Origin: GCA-965745 sp046704525
GTDB taxonomy: Archaea > Thermoplasmatota > Thermoplasmata > Thermoplasmatales > Thermoplasmataceae
Reading direction: 5' to 3'
DNA: 5,127 nucleotides
Assembly (NCBI GenBank): GCA_046704525.1
Contig: JBJKRS010000122.1
Span: 1 to 5,127, forward strand
The notes below the pieces were generated by a model. That model had not been told where the DNA came from, searched no databases, and worked only from the letters and a program-made list of their open reading frames with translations. Every line of letters begins with the position of its first letter. Positions within the stretch are counted from its first letter, which is position 1. Positions 1 to 5,127 of the stretch are shown here, one piece after another. A program made the position numbers and the translations under genes.

Positions 1-1081
1 CGACCAAGACTTTCCCGACCATCTCGGCATTCTGGATCAGGGACTCATCCTTCATGATTTCAATGAACTTCTTTGCCCTGACCATGTCAACGAGGTTTCC
101 TCCCCAGGTTGAGTTGATCCTGCTGGATACTTTGAACACGTTGTCCTTTACCTCGTCTATCTTGTTGCCGACCATGATGCCGCATACCTGCGATTTCTTC
201 CCGAATACCGCTATGTCGGGCTGGACACCATAGTGCTGGTGCGCCCACCACTTTCCGGTCACACCCATGCCAGACTGGACCTCGTCCATTATCAGCAGCG
301 TATCATTCTCCTTCATCAGGTTGGCGACACTTTTGAAGTATTCCTGCCTGAATTGATTGTCACCGCCCTCGCCCTGGATCGGTTCCATAATGAAGGCCGC
401 AATATCATTCCCGTATTTCTCAAAATACTGCTCCATCTCGCCCAGGCTCTTCTTTTCAAGTTCCTCGGTTTCCTGCAATACCTTTTCCGTTACCGGGAAC
501 CTGAGCTTTGGGTTTGTGACGCGCGGCCAGTCAAACTTGGGGAAGTACATGGTCTTTCTGGGGTCGTGTGTGTTGGTCAGACTGAGCGTGTATCCACTTC
601 TTCCGTGGAAAGCCTCCTTGAGGTGCATTATTTTTGAGCCAAGCTCCTTCTTCTCCCCATTCATCAGGTTCTTCCGAACCTTCCAGTCGAAGGCCGCCTT
701 GAGGCCGTTTTCAACAGCCAGAGCCCCGCCGGAAACAAAGAAGAGATACTTCATGTAATCAGGGGTTGCCTCTCGTGAGAAAGTGTCAACGAACTCGGCC
801 ATCTGGCTCGTGTAAATATCTGAATTCGTAACCTTGGTCATGGATGCCATTCTGAGGTCTTTCTGGAACTCCTCTTCAAAGAGCCCTGGGTGGTTCACTC
901 CCACCGGGTTAGAAGCAAAAAATCCGAAGAAGTCCAGGAGGGTGCGATTCTTTTTTGAGTCGTACAGTCGGACCCCTTTGCTCTTTTCCAAGTCCAGTAC
1001 CATGTCTAAGCCATCAGCCAGCATCCTTGATCCGATAACACTTTTGACATCTTCAGGACGCATCAAAGATTCGGTTTTCAT
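1..1081 (-). CDS. lat: L-lysine 6-aminotransferase (lysine epsilon-aminotransferase), C-terminus cut by window edge
   Basis: This PLP-dependent class III aminotransferase moves the epsilon-amino group of L-lysine to 2-oxoglutarate, giving glutamate and 2-aminoadipate 6-semialdehyde, which cyclises to piperideine-6-carboxylate. It should be cytosolic. I translated 360 codons by eye from ATG at 1081. Visible signatures are the cofactor phosphate-binding SGGALAVENGLKAAFDWK (117-134), AFHGRSGYTLSLTN (157-170), FPKFDWPR (180-187), EPIQGEGG (233-240, with E238 as the likely glutamate switch), DEVQSGMG (266-273, D266 facing the pyridine nitrogen), and FGKKSQVCG (293-301, Lys295 as the likely Schiff-base lysine). 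NSTWGGNL follows at 323-330. These blocks closely follow the actinobacterial LAT pattern as I remember it, including the 29-residue spacing from Asp to Lys. The family is about 450 residues long, so roughly 90 C-terminal residues are missing. The ATG at 1081 is preceded by GAAGGA about 10 bases upstream and a TATA box. An alternative Met is at residue 7. The substrate call is strong; ornithine or GABA aminotransferase is less likely. Confidence 0.93.
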   Translation of the reverse strand, partial: MKTESLMRPEDVKSVIGSRMLADGLDMVLDLEKSKGVRLYDSKKNRTLLDFFGFFASNPVGVNHPGLFEEEFQKDLRMASMTKVTNSDIYTSQMAEFVDTFSREATPDYMKYLFFVSGGALAVENGLKAAFDWKVRKNLMNGEKKELGSKIMHLKEAFHGRSGYTLSLTNTHDPRKTMYFPKFDWPRVTNPKLRFPVTEKVLQETEELEKKSLGEMEQYFEKYGNDIAAFIMEPIQGEGGDNQFRQEYFKSVANLMKENDTLLIMDEVQSGMGVTGKWWAHQHYGVQPDIAVFGKKSQVCGIMVGNKIDEVKDNVFKVSSRINSTWGGNLVDMVRAKKFIEIMKDESLIQNAEMVGKVLV

Positions 1082-1122
1082 ATTACCACATTCCTTCAAG
1101 AGATATATTTCATTTTGTTTAC

Positions 1123-1130
1123 TTTATATA
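1123..1130 (-). promoter_or_regulatory. TATA box for the lysine aminotransferase gene
   Basis: On the minus strand this reads TATATAAA, with CAAAGAC just upstream where a BRE element would sit. Transcription would start about 25 bases downstream, near 1100, giving a leader of about 20 bases that carries GAAGGA before the ATG at 1081. A second TATA-like stretch at 1102-1110 (AAATATATC on the minus strand) would instead give a leaderless message. The first fits better with the purine-rich site. Confidence 0.6.
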
Positions 1131-1140
1131 GTCTTTGAGA

Positions 1141-1321
1141 CGTCCTCATTTAGGCAGAGCGGATATACCGAGTTCGGCAGAGAATTTACGAAATCAGGAA
1201 ATGTAACTCAATTGGCTGCTTATGTGCTCTGTTTTCAGCGGATCTCCAATACATTTGCAAGGTTGAATCTGTTGTCAACAACATGATTTGTTTCCCACTG
1301 AAAGTGGAGAATCAGAACTCG
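1141..1321. other. Spacer without a recognisable gene
   Basis: Neither strand gives a protein I can recognise here. A plus-strand open frame crosses it from 834 to 1286, but it mostly lies antisense to the aminotransferase and has no family signature. A short hairpin (CCACT, GAA loop, AGTGG at 1295-1307) is present, but it has only five pairs and no T-run, so I give it no role. Confidence 0.5.
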
Positions 1322-1541
1322 ATTGTCCAGGATCATCTTAAGGTCATAGGGTGAAAGGAGCAAGACCTCTGTAAACGGTTCAGCCATGGATGAGTATCGG
1401 TTTTCCATTCTACACTTGTCCCCAAAAATCTTCTCTATTCAGGTCCGCATTCACACATTCGTTCTCACATTTCTTGGGGTTACTGCATTTGCTGTTCCAG
1501 GAACCTTTGAAAAATATCTAACTCTCCGCACAAGGGTGTAA
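1322..1541 (+). pseudogene. Possible worn C-terminal fragment of a DDE transposase
   Basis: A frame starting at 1322 reads IVQDHLKVIG and then stops. A second frame from ATG 1386 to the TAA at 1539-1541 (51 residues) contains YRFSILHLSPK followed by IQVRIHTFVLTFLGVTAF. Together these recall the C-terminal end of IS1634/IS4-type transposases, where a vEddFk-type segment is followed by a vYHwtd..I.vH.F...lgl segment. The match needs a frame change and a small insertion and is from memory, so it is tentative. There is no intact catalytic region and no visible terminal repeats. The 51-residue frame has no good ribosome site, so it is unlikely to be a working small gene. It could be chance sequence. 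Confidence 0.25.
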
Positions 1542-1605
1542 TTGGAACAGACAAACTGCTGACTTCCACACGCAAACTCTGGTACTGCAACTCTTGAAGG
1601 CAATC

Positions 1606-1615
1606 TCATAAAATA
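1606..1615 (+). promoter_or_regulatory. TATA-like box for the MFS transporter gene
   Basis: The sequence TCATAAAATA is centred about 26 bases before the ATG at 1637. This is the distance expected between an archaeal TATA box and the transcription start, so the transporter message would be leaderless or almost so. The AGGGGATT at 1629-1636 resembles a Shine-Dalgarno site with one or two mismatches, but it abuts the ATG, which is too close for normal pairing. Confidence 0.45.
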
Positions 1616-1636
1616 CGGGCCATGTAATAGGGGATT

Positions 1637-2851
1637 ATGGCGGCTCCAAGGATTGTTATGCTTTCCATTATGTTTGGAAGCCTTGGCTACGCCCTTTATT
1701 CAGTTGAATCTTTCACCTCGCTCTTTATGCACGATGCCTTCTCAATAGGTTTCCTGCTGATCGGTATTATTTTCACACTTTCCAACCTTTCAGGCTCCGT
1801 TTTTCAGATTTATACTGGAAGGCTCGGGGACAGGATCGGCCACAAGAAGACCTTGATTGCGACCTATGCGCTTGCAGCCTCTTCATTGCTGCTCCTTTAC
1901 ATTACAGCCAGATATTTGCACAACATTGTACTGTTTTCCGCATCGTTCCTACTTCTTGCAACAGGAATATGGGGCAGTTTTCCGCCATTCTCCTCACTGG
2001 TTTCGCTATCCAGCCCCAACCGCGTAAACGGATTCACGATCACAAGGGTTGCACTGAACGTTGGCACTGGAGTTGGCCCCGGGGTTGCGGGGATACTCAT
2101 CGGGATGTATGGGTTTCCAACAATGTACCTCTCCGGATTCGGTGCACTTCTTGTAGCCCTTGTTTTTGGCCTGTTGTTCAAGGCCCCAGCTCAGACTGGA
2201 CTCAATACCGATGGATCTTCTCAACCATTAAAATTCAGTTTCAGGAACATAAACAGGACCATCATACTCCTCTCAATTTCCAGCCTTCTCCTTACAATTC
2301 TTCTTGCCCAGGACACTGTCACGCTTCCAAATTATGCCTCCATAATCCGGAATCTCAGCACAGCGCAAATTGGGTATGTCTTCACCTCAAACGGAATACT
2401 GGTTGTTCTGATGCAGTACCCCGTCACCAAGGCAATTCACCGGATCGGTGTTGCAAGGGGCTACTTCCTTGGGCTGCTATTCTTCTCCATAGGAGTATTT
2501 TCTTTTGCACTTGATTCAACCCTTGTTCAATTCATCATTTCGGAGGCAATCATGACATTCGGGGAGGATTTTCTGGACCCCAGCGGTTCCACTATTGTTT
2601 CCACCATTGCGCCGGAAGGCAAAATTGGGGAGAACATGGGAGTTTTCAATTCATTCAATGCAATAGGGTACTCAATTGGTCCTCTGATTGGCGGGGCCAT
2701 TATTTCAGCCACCCTGAATCCGTACTATATATGGTCGGTAGTCTCATTGCCCGGCTTTCTTGCAGTGTTGCTTTACCTTGTATTTGTGATCAAGAAGGTG
2801 GGAATAGCCATGCGAAAAGGTGTCACTGTTGCAGACACCAATAAAACCTGA
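1637..2851 (+). CDS. Major facilitator superfamily transporter, probable drug/metabolite:proton antiporter type
   Basis: This is a 404-residue membrane protein with about twelve hydrophobic segments, near residues 5-30, 35-58, 72-91, 97-117, 137-157, 162-182, 208-226, 245-265, 273-291, 295-315, 338-358 and 366-386. A hydrophilic loop at 183-205 separates the two six-helix halves. MFS motif A is clear between helices 2 and 3 (GRLGDRIGHKK, 61-71). A motif C-like, glycine-rich antiporter signature lies in helix 5 (NVGTGVGPGVAG, 141-152) and is mirrored in helix 11 (GYSIGPLIGG, 344-353). Length and motifs fit the 12-helix DHA1-like exporters such as the MdtH group. Acidic residues near membrane segments (E24, D226, E303, E310, D311) are candidates for proton or substrate coupling. 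The substrate cannot be read from the sequence. The ATG at 1637 is supported by the TATA spacing, and ATG 1622 is followed at once by TAA. It diverges from the lysine aminotransferase gene, so export of a lysine-derived compound is possible but unproven. Confidence 0.88.
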   Translation: MAAPRIVMLSIMFGSLGYALYSVESFTSLFMHDAFSIGFLLIGIIFTLSNLSGSVFQIYTGRLGDRIGHKKTLIATYALAASSLLLLYITARYLHNIVLFSASFLLLATGIWGSFPPFSSLVSLSSPNRVNGFTITRVALNVGTGVGPGVAGILIGMYGFPTMYLSGFGALLVALVFGLLFKAPAQTGLNTDGSSQPLKFSFRNINRTIILLSISSLLLTILLAQDTVTLPNYASIIRNLSTAQIGYVFTSNGILVVLMQYPVTKAIHRIGVARGYFLGLLFFSIGVFSFALDSTLVQFIISEAIMTFGEDFLDPSGSTIVSTIAPEGKIGENMGVFNSFNAIGYSIGPLIGGAIISATLNPYYIWSVVSLPGFLAVLLYLVFVIKKVGIAMRKGVTVADTNKT

Positions 2852-2865
2852 TCATCGATCTGATC

Positions 2866-2880
2866 TGATTTTACATTTTA
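2866..2880 (+). terminator. T-rich archaeal-type terminator after the transporter gene
   Basis: Two T-runs (GATTTTACATTTTA) begin about 15 bases after the TGA stop at 2849-2851. There is no stem-loop of useful length. Archaeal RNA polymerase can stop at such T tracts. The tract is short, so this is a modest call. Confidence 0.35.
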
Positions 2881-3218
2881 CAGTCAAATAGGGAGATTGC
2901 AGGAGAATTTGAACTTATTGTACATCAAACTGTTCCATTCTGAAATTTATTGCCTCCTGAGCAGTAAAGTCATAGTGCAATGTTGGAAGGTTAACTGTCC
3001 TCTTCCCTTCAGCAAGAAGAAAGTGATTATTCAGGGGAGATTTCCTGACAAATCGATCTTATGATATTGGAACACAATAATCTTTGTCGAATAGGGCACC
3101 GTCTAGCAACTTCCATTAATGGCATTCTGACCTCATCTCGAGTCACGATCAACTATTAGCTTCTATGACAATTCGAGTAAGCGTAGGAATGAAATAATTG
3201 GCACTGAAAACGCAGTAG
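2881..3218. other. Spacer between transporter and hydrolase genes; no clear gene
   Basis: No frame here gives a recognised family. The longest suggestive stretch is on the minus strand, 3058 down to 2915: 47 stop-free codons ending in TAA, containing LPTLHYDFTAQEAINF, but with no start codon except a Met eight codons before the end. An upstream TAA closes the frame. It might be the tail of a decayed gene or chance. A short TCGAGT element occurs near 3138 and again near 3173, which is probably chance. Confidence 0.4.
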
Positions 3219-3228
3219 CATAATATTA
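3219..3228 (+). promoter_or_regulatory. Weak TATA-like element before the hydrolase gene
   Basis: CATAATATTA lies only about 10 bases before the ATG at 3233. A start of transcription 25 bases downstream would fall near 3250, past that ATG and close to the Met codons at 3245 and 3254. So either this element is not the promoter or the true protein start is the later Met (residue 8). The AATAATTG at 3193-3200 is an alternative box that would allow the first ATG. Confidence 0.25.
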
Positions 3229-3232
3229 GAAC

Positions 3233-4201
3233 ATGCCTTCCTTCATGGAATCTATGAATCTGGACACGGGCTCTTCAGGCAATATGCGGCAAGAGAATAC
3301 AGATGATTTTACAGTTAAATGGATACATGGCTCTCCGGATTACAGGAACCCAGTGGACCCGCCGATTCAGGTTTATTGGTATAACCCAGACACAGTTATA
3401 ATGAGGCAGAGCAAGGAGTTGACCCAGGAGGCTCCTTTCTTGTATTTGCTATTAGGGGAGCAGAGGGCCTTGTTGCTAGATACTGGTGCTGTTTCAGATT
3501 CCAGCGTGTTTTCCATACTAGACGTGGTAGATAGCTTAATCTCCAAATGGCATAAGAATGGGCAGAACGAGAATTACGAGCTCACAGTTGCCCATTCACA
3601 CAGCCACTATGACCACGTCTCAGGGGATTCACAATTTGACGGGAGGCCCAATACTAAGGTTGTGGGGAAGGAAGTGGATTCTGTGAAATCTTTCTTCGGA
3701 ATATCGGACTGGCCAGATACCACAGTGAAATTTGACCTTGGAGATCGTGTCCTGGAAATAATCCCGTCTCCCGGGCATCACGAAAATGGGATTTCCATAT
3801 TTGACCTCAACACAGGAATCTTGCTTACTGGTGACACCGTGTATCCAGGAAGACTCTATGTTTCTGACTATCCAGCTTTTCTTGGAACACTGGACCGTCT
3901 AGTAAGGTTTTCCCGTGAGAATGGTGTCAAACACGTCCTAGGGTGCCACATTGAGATGTCCAGTATACCTGGCAAGGATTACCCTGCAGGTGCCTTGTAC
4001 CAACCAGACGAGCCCTCACTGCAAATGTCAGTTGAACAACTCATCAAGATCAGGGATTCCGCCATGGCAGTCTCGGGGAGGAAAGGGGCGCACATTTTTG
4101 ATGATTTCATCATCTTCAACGGCCCCTGCTATGGTGCCGTAATAAAGCAATTATTGAGGGCAGCTGTCTCAAATTTCAAGTACAAACACGGAAAAACCTA
4201 A
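3233..4201 (+). CDS. Metallo-beta-lactamase-fold hydrolase (glyoxalase II-like)
   Basis: This is a 322-residue soluble protein with a complete two-metal site of the metallo-beta-lactamase fold. The HxHxDH motif is H123-S-H125-Y-D127-H128, the third-strand histidine is H182 in SPGHHENG (179-186), the bridging aspartate is D201 in TGDTVYPG (199-206), and the last histidine is H239 in LGCHIE (236-241). The early LLDTGA (81-86) is the usual strand before the active site. The arrangement resembles hydroxyacylglutathione hydrolases, which use zinc, iron or manganese to cleave thioesters or other acyl bonds. The substrate is not evident, and the fold also serves phosphodiesterases and lactonases. 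The segment near 45-73 (QVYWYNPDT, EAPFLYLLLG) belongs to a widespread but poorly characterised group of such hydrolases. No signal peptide or membrane helix is seen. The start is uncertain: there is no good ribosome site before 3233, the first 25 residues look poorly conserved, and Met 5, 8 or 18 could be used. It has no close operon partner. Confidence 0.88.
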   Translation: MPSFMESMNLDTGSSGNMRQENTDDFTVKWIHGSPDYRNPVDPPIQVYWYNPDTVIMRQSKELTQEAPFLYLLLGEQRALLLDTGAVSDSSVFSILDVVDSLISKWHKNGQNENYELTVAHSHSHYDHVSGDSQFDGRPNTKVVGKEVDSVKSFFGISDWPDTTVKFDLGDRVLEIIPSPGHHENGISIFDLNTGILLTGDTVYPGRLYVSDYPAFLGTLDRLVRFSRENGVKHVLGCHIEMSSIPGKDYPAGALYQPDEPSLQMSVEQLIKIRDSAMAVSGRKGAHIFDDFIIFNGPCYGAVIKQLLRAAVSNFKYKHGKT

Positions 4202-4220
4202 CAGATGTGCTCCAGAGCTT

Positions 4221-4245
4221 ACTTTTTCCGATAGTTGTTTTGTTT
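4221..4245 (+). terminator. T-rich terminator region after the hydrolase gene
   Basis: About 20 bases after the TAA stop (4199-4201) lie CTTTTTCC and then TTGTTTTGTTT. Several closely spaced T-runs without a stem fit archaeal intrinsic termination. Confidence 0.45.
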
Positions 4246-4735
4246 CAGGCAACTCTGTTCAAACGGGCACGTTTTCCATATTTAACCTGTGAAGAATTAT
4301 ATCTCTTGATGTTTCACTGCCCTTATCAATTAATGGATGCGCAACTCATGGACTCAACAGGGAATCAAGCCAATTGTCATAGTATTACTACCATCGGACA
4401 TTAATGGAATCAGGCTCGTAATTCCTGCATCAATTCTTTTTCCTTCTATCTGGAGTCAACATTATACCGGACTAAATTACGTGTCTTTTGGGAAAGAGTT
4501 ACCGACAATAAGCTGGAGGCATCTTTCTCTCACATCGTAATTTCAGCGTTTTCTGCAATGTACAAGTCAAAAAATTCCTGACAGTTTGTATACTGCGAGA
4601 TTATAATTATTGTGAAAGATGGTACAAAAGTCGTCATCATAAGGGTCAGCATGGAATATGTATAAAGCGCAAGGAAATACAGCCTGAATCTATCTCACTG
4701 GATTAACGCTCGCTTGAATTGAAGGAAAAAAGACT
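4246..4735. other. Long spacer with no intact gene; one weak remnant candidate
   Basis: The only frame of note runs from ATG 4337 to 4540 on the plus strand (67 residues). It contains GIKPIVIV and later NYVSFGKELPTI. These faintly recall the GikPvIkv and SYGkrW.vEt segments of archaeal IS5-type transposases, but the region between does not match and the catalytic residues are not identifiable. An adjoining frame (about 4500-4580) continues with DNKLEASFSHIVISAF, which would require a frame change. I see no terminal repeats. The most careful reading is intergenic DNA that may hold mobile-element debris. Confidence 0.35.
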
Positions 4736-4766
4736 ATTAATGCATAGCATACTATAGTTTACATAT

Positions 4767-4773
4767 AGGTGAT
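4767..4773 (+). promoter_or_regulatory. Shine-Dalgarno site before a broken small gene
   Basis: AGGTGAT is a full match to the archaeal 16S anti-Shine-Dalgarno complement. It lies five bases before a TTG codon at 4779-4781. The same core (GAGGTGATC) precedes the OrfA gene at 4959-4967. A good site in front of a frame that now stops after eight codons suggests that a gene once began here. Confidence 0.4.
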
Positions 4774-4896
4774 ATATATTGGATGAAGAGATAACCACCA
4801 TATAACTTAAGAAGTCGGTTGTGCAGGCCCTCAAAAACATTAAAAGATAACCTCGCGAAATGAGCCGAGCCATCTTAGAATCGGAACACCATGATA

Positions 4897-4908
4897 ATAA
4901 TATTATAC
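4897..4908 (+). promoter_or_regulatory. TATA-like element for the transposase OrfA gene
   Basis: ATAATATTATAC is the most AT-rich TATA-like stretch upstream of OrfA. A start about 25 bases downstream (near 4930) would give a leader of about 40 bases containing the Shine-Dalgarno site at 4959-4967. Confidence 0.4.
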
Positions 4909-4958
4909 TAAGAGAAGGATACAAACAGAGCATGCGAAAACCGATTCTCCAGATTACT

Positions 4959-4967
4959 GAGGTGATC
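4959..4967 (+). promoter_or_regulatory. Strong Shine-Dalgarno site for OrfA
   Basis: GAGGTGATC matches the archaeal anti-Shine-Dalgarno complement over nine bases and is followed by CC and the ATG at 4970. This fixes the OrfA start. It also implies a transcript with a leader, unlike the transporter gene, which appears leaderless. Confidence 0.7.
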
Positions 4968-4969
4968 CC

Positions 4970-5127
4970 ATGAAGTCCAGGTACAGCGCTGAGGAGAAGT
5001 ACCAGATTGTGATGGAAGCACTCACGGAGAACGTTACACAGGCCGAGATATGCCGCAGGCACGGCATATATCCTGTGCAGCTGAGCAAGTGGAAGGAGCA
5101 GTTCATCCAGGGCGGTAAGAATGCCTT
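4970..5127 (+). CDS. IS3-family transposase OrfA (helix-turn-helix protein), N-terminal part only
   Basis: The 52 visible codons encode a small DNA-binding protein of the IS3/IS911 OrfA type, which recognises the element's ends and works with the downstream DDE integrase (OrfB), usually made by frameshift as OrfAB. The opening YSAEEKYQIVMEAL (5-18) is the family's first helix. The helix-turn-helix follows at about 19-46, with TQAEICRRHGI (23-33) and LSKWKEQF (38-45), including the conserved Trp of the recognition region. The usual length is about 90 to 110 residues, so about half is present. The strong Shine-Dalgarno site supports ATG 4970. The ATG overlaps a TGA of the upstream frame (ATGA). 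Whether the element is intact cannot be judged, because OrfB and the right end are outside the window. A fused single-ORF transposase with the same N-terminus is possible. Confidence 0.85.
   Translation, partial: MKSRYSAEEKYQIVMEALTENVTQAEICRRHGIYPVQLSKWKEQFIQGGKNA

Larger units (their letters stand above)
4779..4973 (+). pseudogene. Possible decayed ribbon-helix-helix antitoxin (two in-frame TAA codons)
   Basis: From TTG 4779 the frame reads LDEEITTI, TAA (4803-4805), LKKSVVQALKNIKR, TAA (4848-4850), then PREMSRAILE and on to LREGYKQSM, ending at TGA 4971-4973. Across the two stops this has the plan of a small archaeal ribbon-helix-helix antitoxin: an N-terminal TTI.L strand, a basic amphipathic helix, and a [KR]..PRE..s..IL segment. 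The LREGYKQ piece recalls the linker found in MazE/CopG-type antitoxins. A strong Shine-Dalgarno site precedes the TTG. All of this is pattern recognition from memory over about 64 codons. If the insertion sequence begins near 4861, only the part up to PRE belongs to the old gene and the rest is IS leader read by chance. No partner toxin gene is visible in the window. Confidence 0.35.
4861..5127 (+). mobile_element. Left part of a probable IS3-type insertion sequence, right end outside window
   Basis: The OrfA gene at 4970 implies an insertion sequence whose left end lies within roughly 50 to 150 bases upstream. IS3-family ends start with TG, and TGAGCCGAGC at 4861-4870 is a reasonable candidate, 109 bases before the OrfA start. 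The boundary cannot be proven without the right terminal repeat and the target duplication, both beyond the edge. The 8-base inverted pair AGAATCGG (4877-4884) and CCGATTCT (4941-4948) lies inside this leader. Confidence 0.4.

Noticed and set aside
233..1286. Three overlapping plus-strand open frames across the aminotransferase region
   Set aside because: They lie almost wholly antisense to a gene with clear class III aminotransferase motifs and show no family signature of their own.
1295..1307. Short hairpin CCACT-GAA-AGTGG as terminator or regulator
   Set aside because: Only five pairs, no T-run after it, and no gene ends nearby on either strand.
1897..2712. Frames on both strands within the transporter gene
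   Set aside because: They are shadows of the transporter reading frame, with low-complexity or unnatural composition.
3951..4142. 63-residue plus-strand frame inside the hydrolase gene
   Set aside because: It is a +1 shadow of the hydrolase coding sequence.
1..4201. Beta-lactam biosynthesis or resistance cluster (LAT plus metallo-beta-lactamase fold)
   Set aside because: The hydrolase is glyoxalase II-like and the fold has many functions. There is no ACV synthetase or isopenicillin synthase signal, and the genes are not co-transcribed.
4246..4760. CRISPR array or tRNA in the long spacer
   Set aside because: No regularly spaced repeats and no cloverleaf-like GTTCRA segment with matching stems was seen.
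4703..5062. 119-residue minus-strand open frame
   Set aside because: It is antisense to the OrfA start and to the antitoxin-like frame, has no recognisable motif, and lacks a promoter or ribosome site I can see.

Overview
The window looks like the chromosome of an archaeon, most likely a member of the Thermoplasmata or a relative. The signs are AT-rich TATA boxes 20 to 45 bases upstream of genes, Shine-Dalgarno sites of the GAGGTGATC type, frequent AGG and ATA codons, moderate G+C, and T-run ends instead of clear hairpin terminators. The lineage is an inference from style and not a database match.

Layout. Bases 1-1081 (minus strand) hold the first 360 codons of an L-lysine 6-aminotransferase whose C-terminus lies off the left edge. 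A clear TATA box sits upstream of it. A spacer of about 555 bases follows, which may carry a worn transposase tail (about 1322-1541). Next comes a complete 404-residue major facilitator transporter (1637-2851, plus). After a gene-poor spacer (2852-3232) there is a complete 322-residue metallo-beta-lactamase-fold hydrolase with a full two-metal site (3233-4201, plus). From 4202 to about 4760 there is no convincing intact gene. At 4779-4973 one frame reads like a ribbon-helix-helix antitoxin interrupted by two TAA codons. At 4970 the N-terminus of an IS3-type OrfA (transposase helix-turn-helix protein) begins behind a strong Shine-Dalgarno site and runs off the right edge.

How the parts relate. 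The aminotransferase and the transporter are divergent, each with its own promoter candidate, and could be a lysine or amine catabolism and export pair, but nothing in the sequence proves it. The hydrolase stands alone with its own spacers. The right quarter looks like a decay and insertion zone: possible broken gene, possible transposase remnants, and the start of an insertion sequence. I see no CRISPR array, tRNA, rRNA or clearly new multi-gene system. The most interesting item is the doubly interrupted antitoxin-like frame that meets the IS OrfA start through an ATGA overlap.
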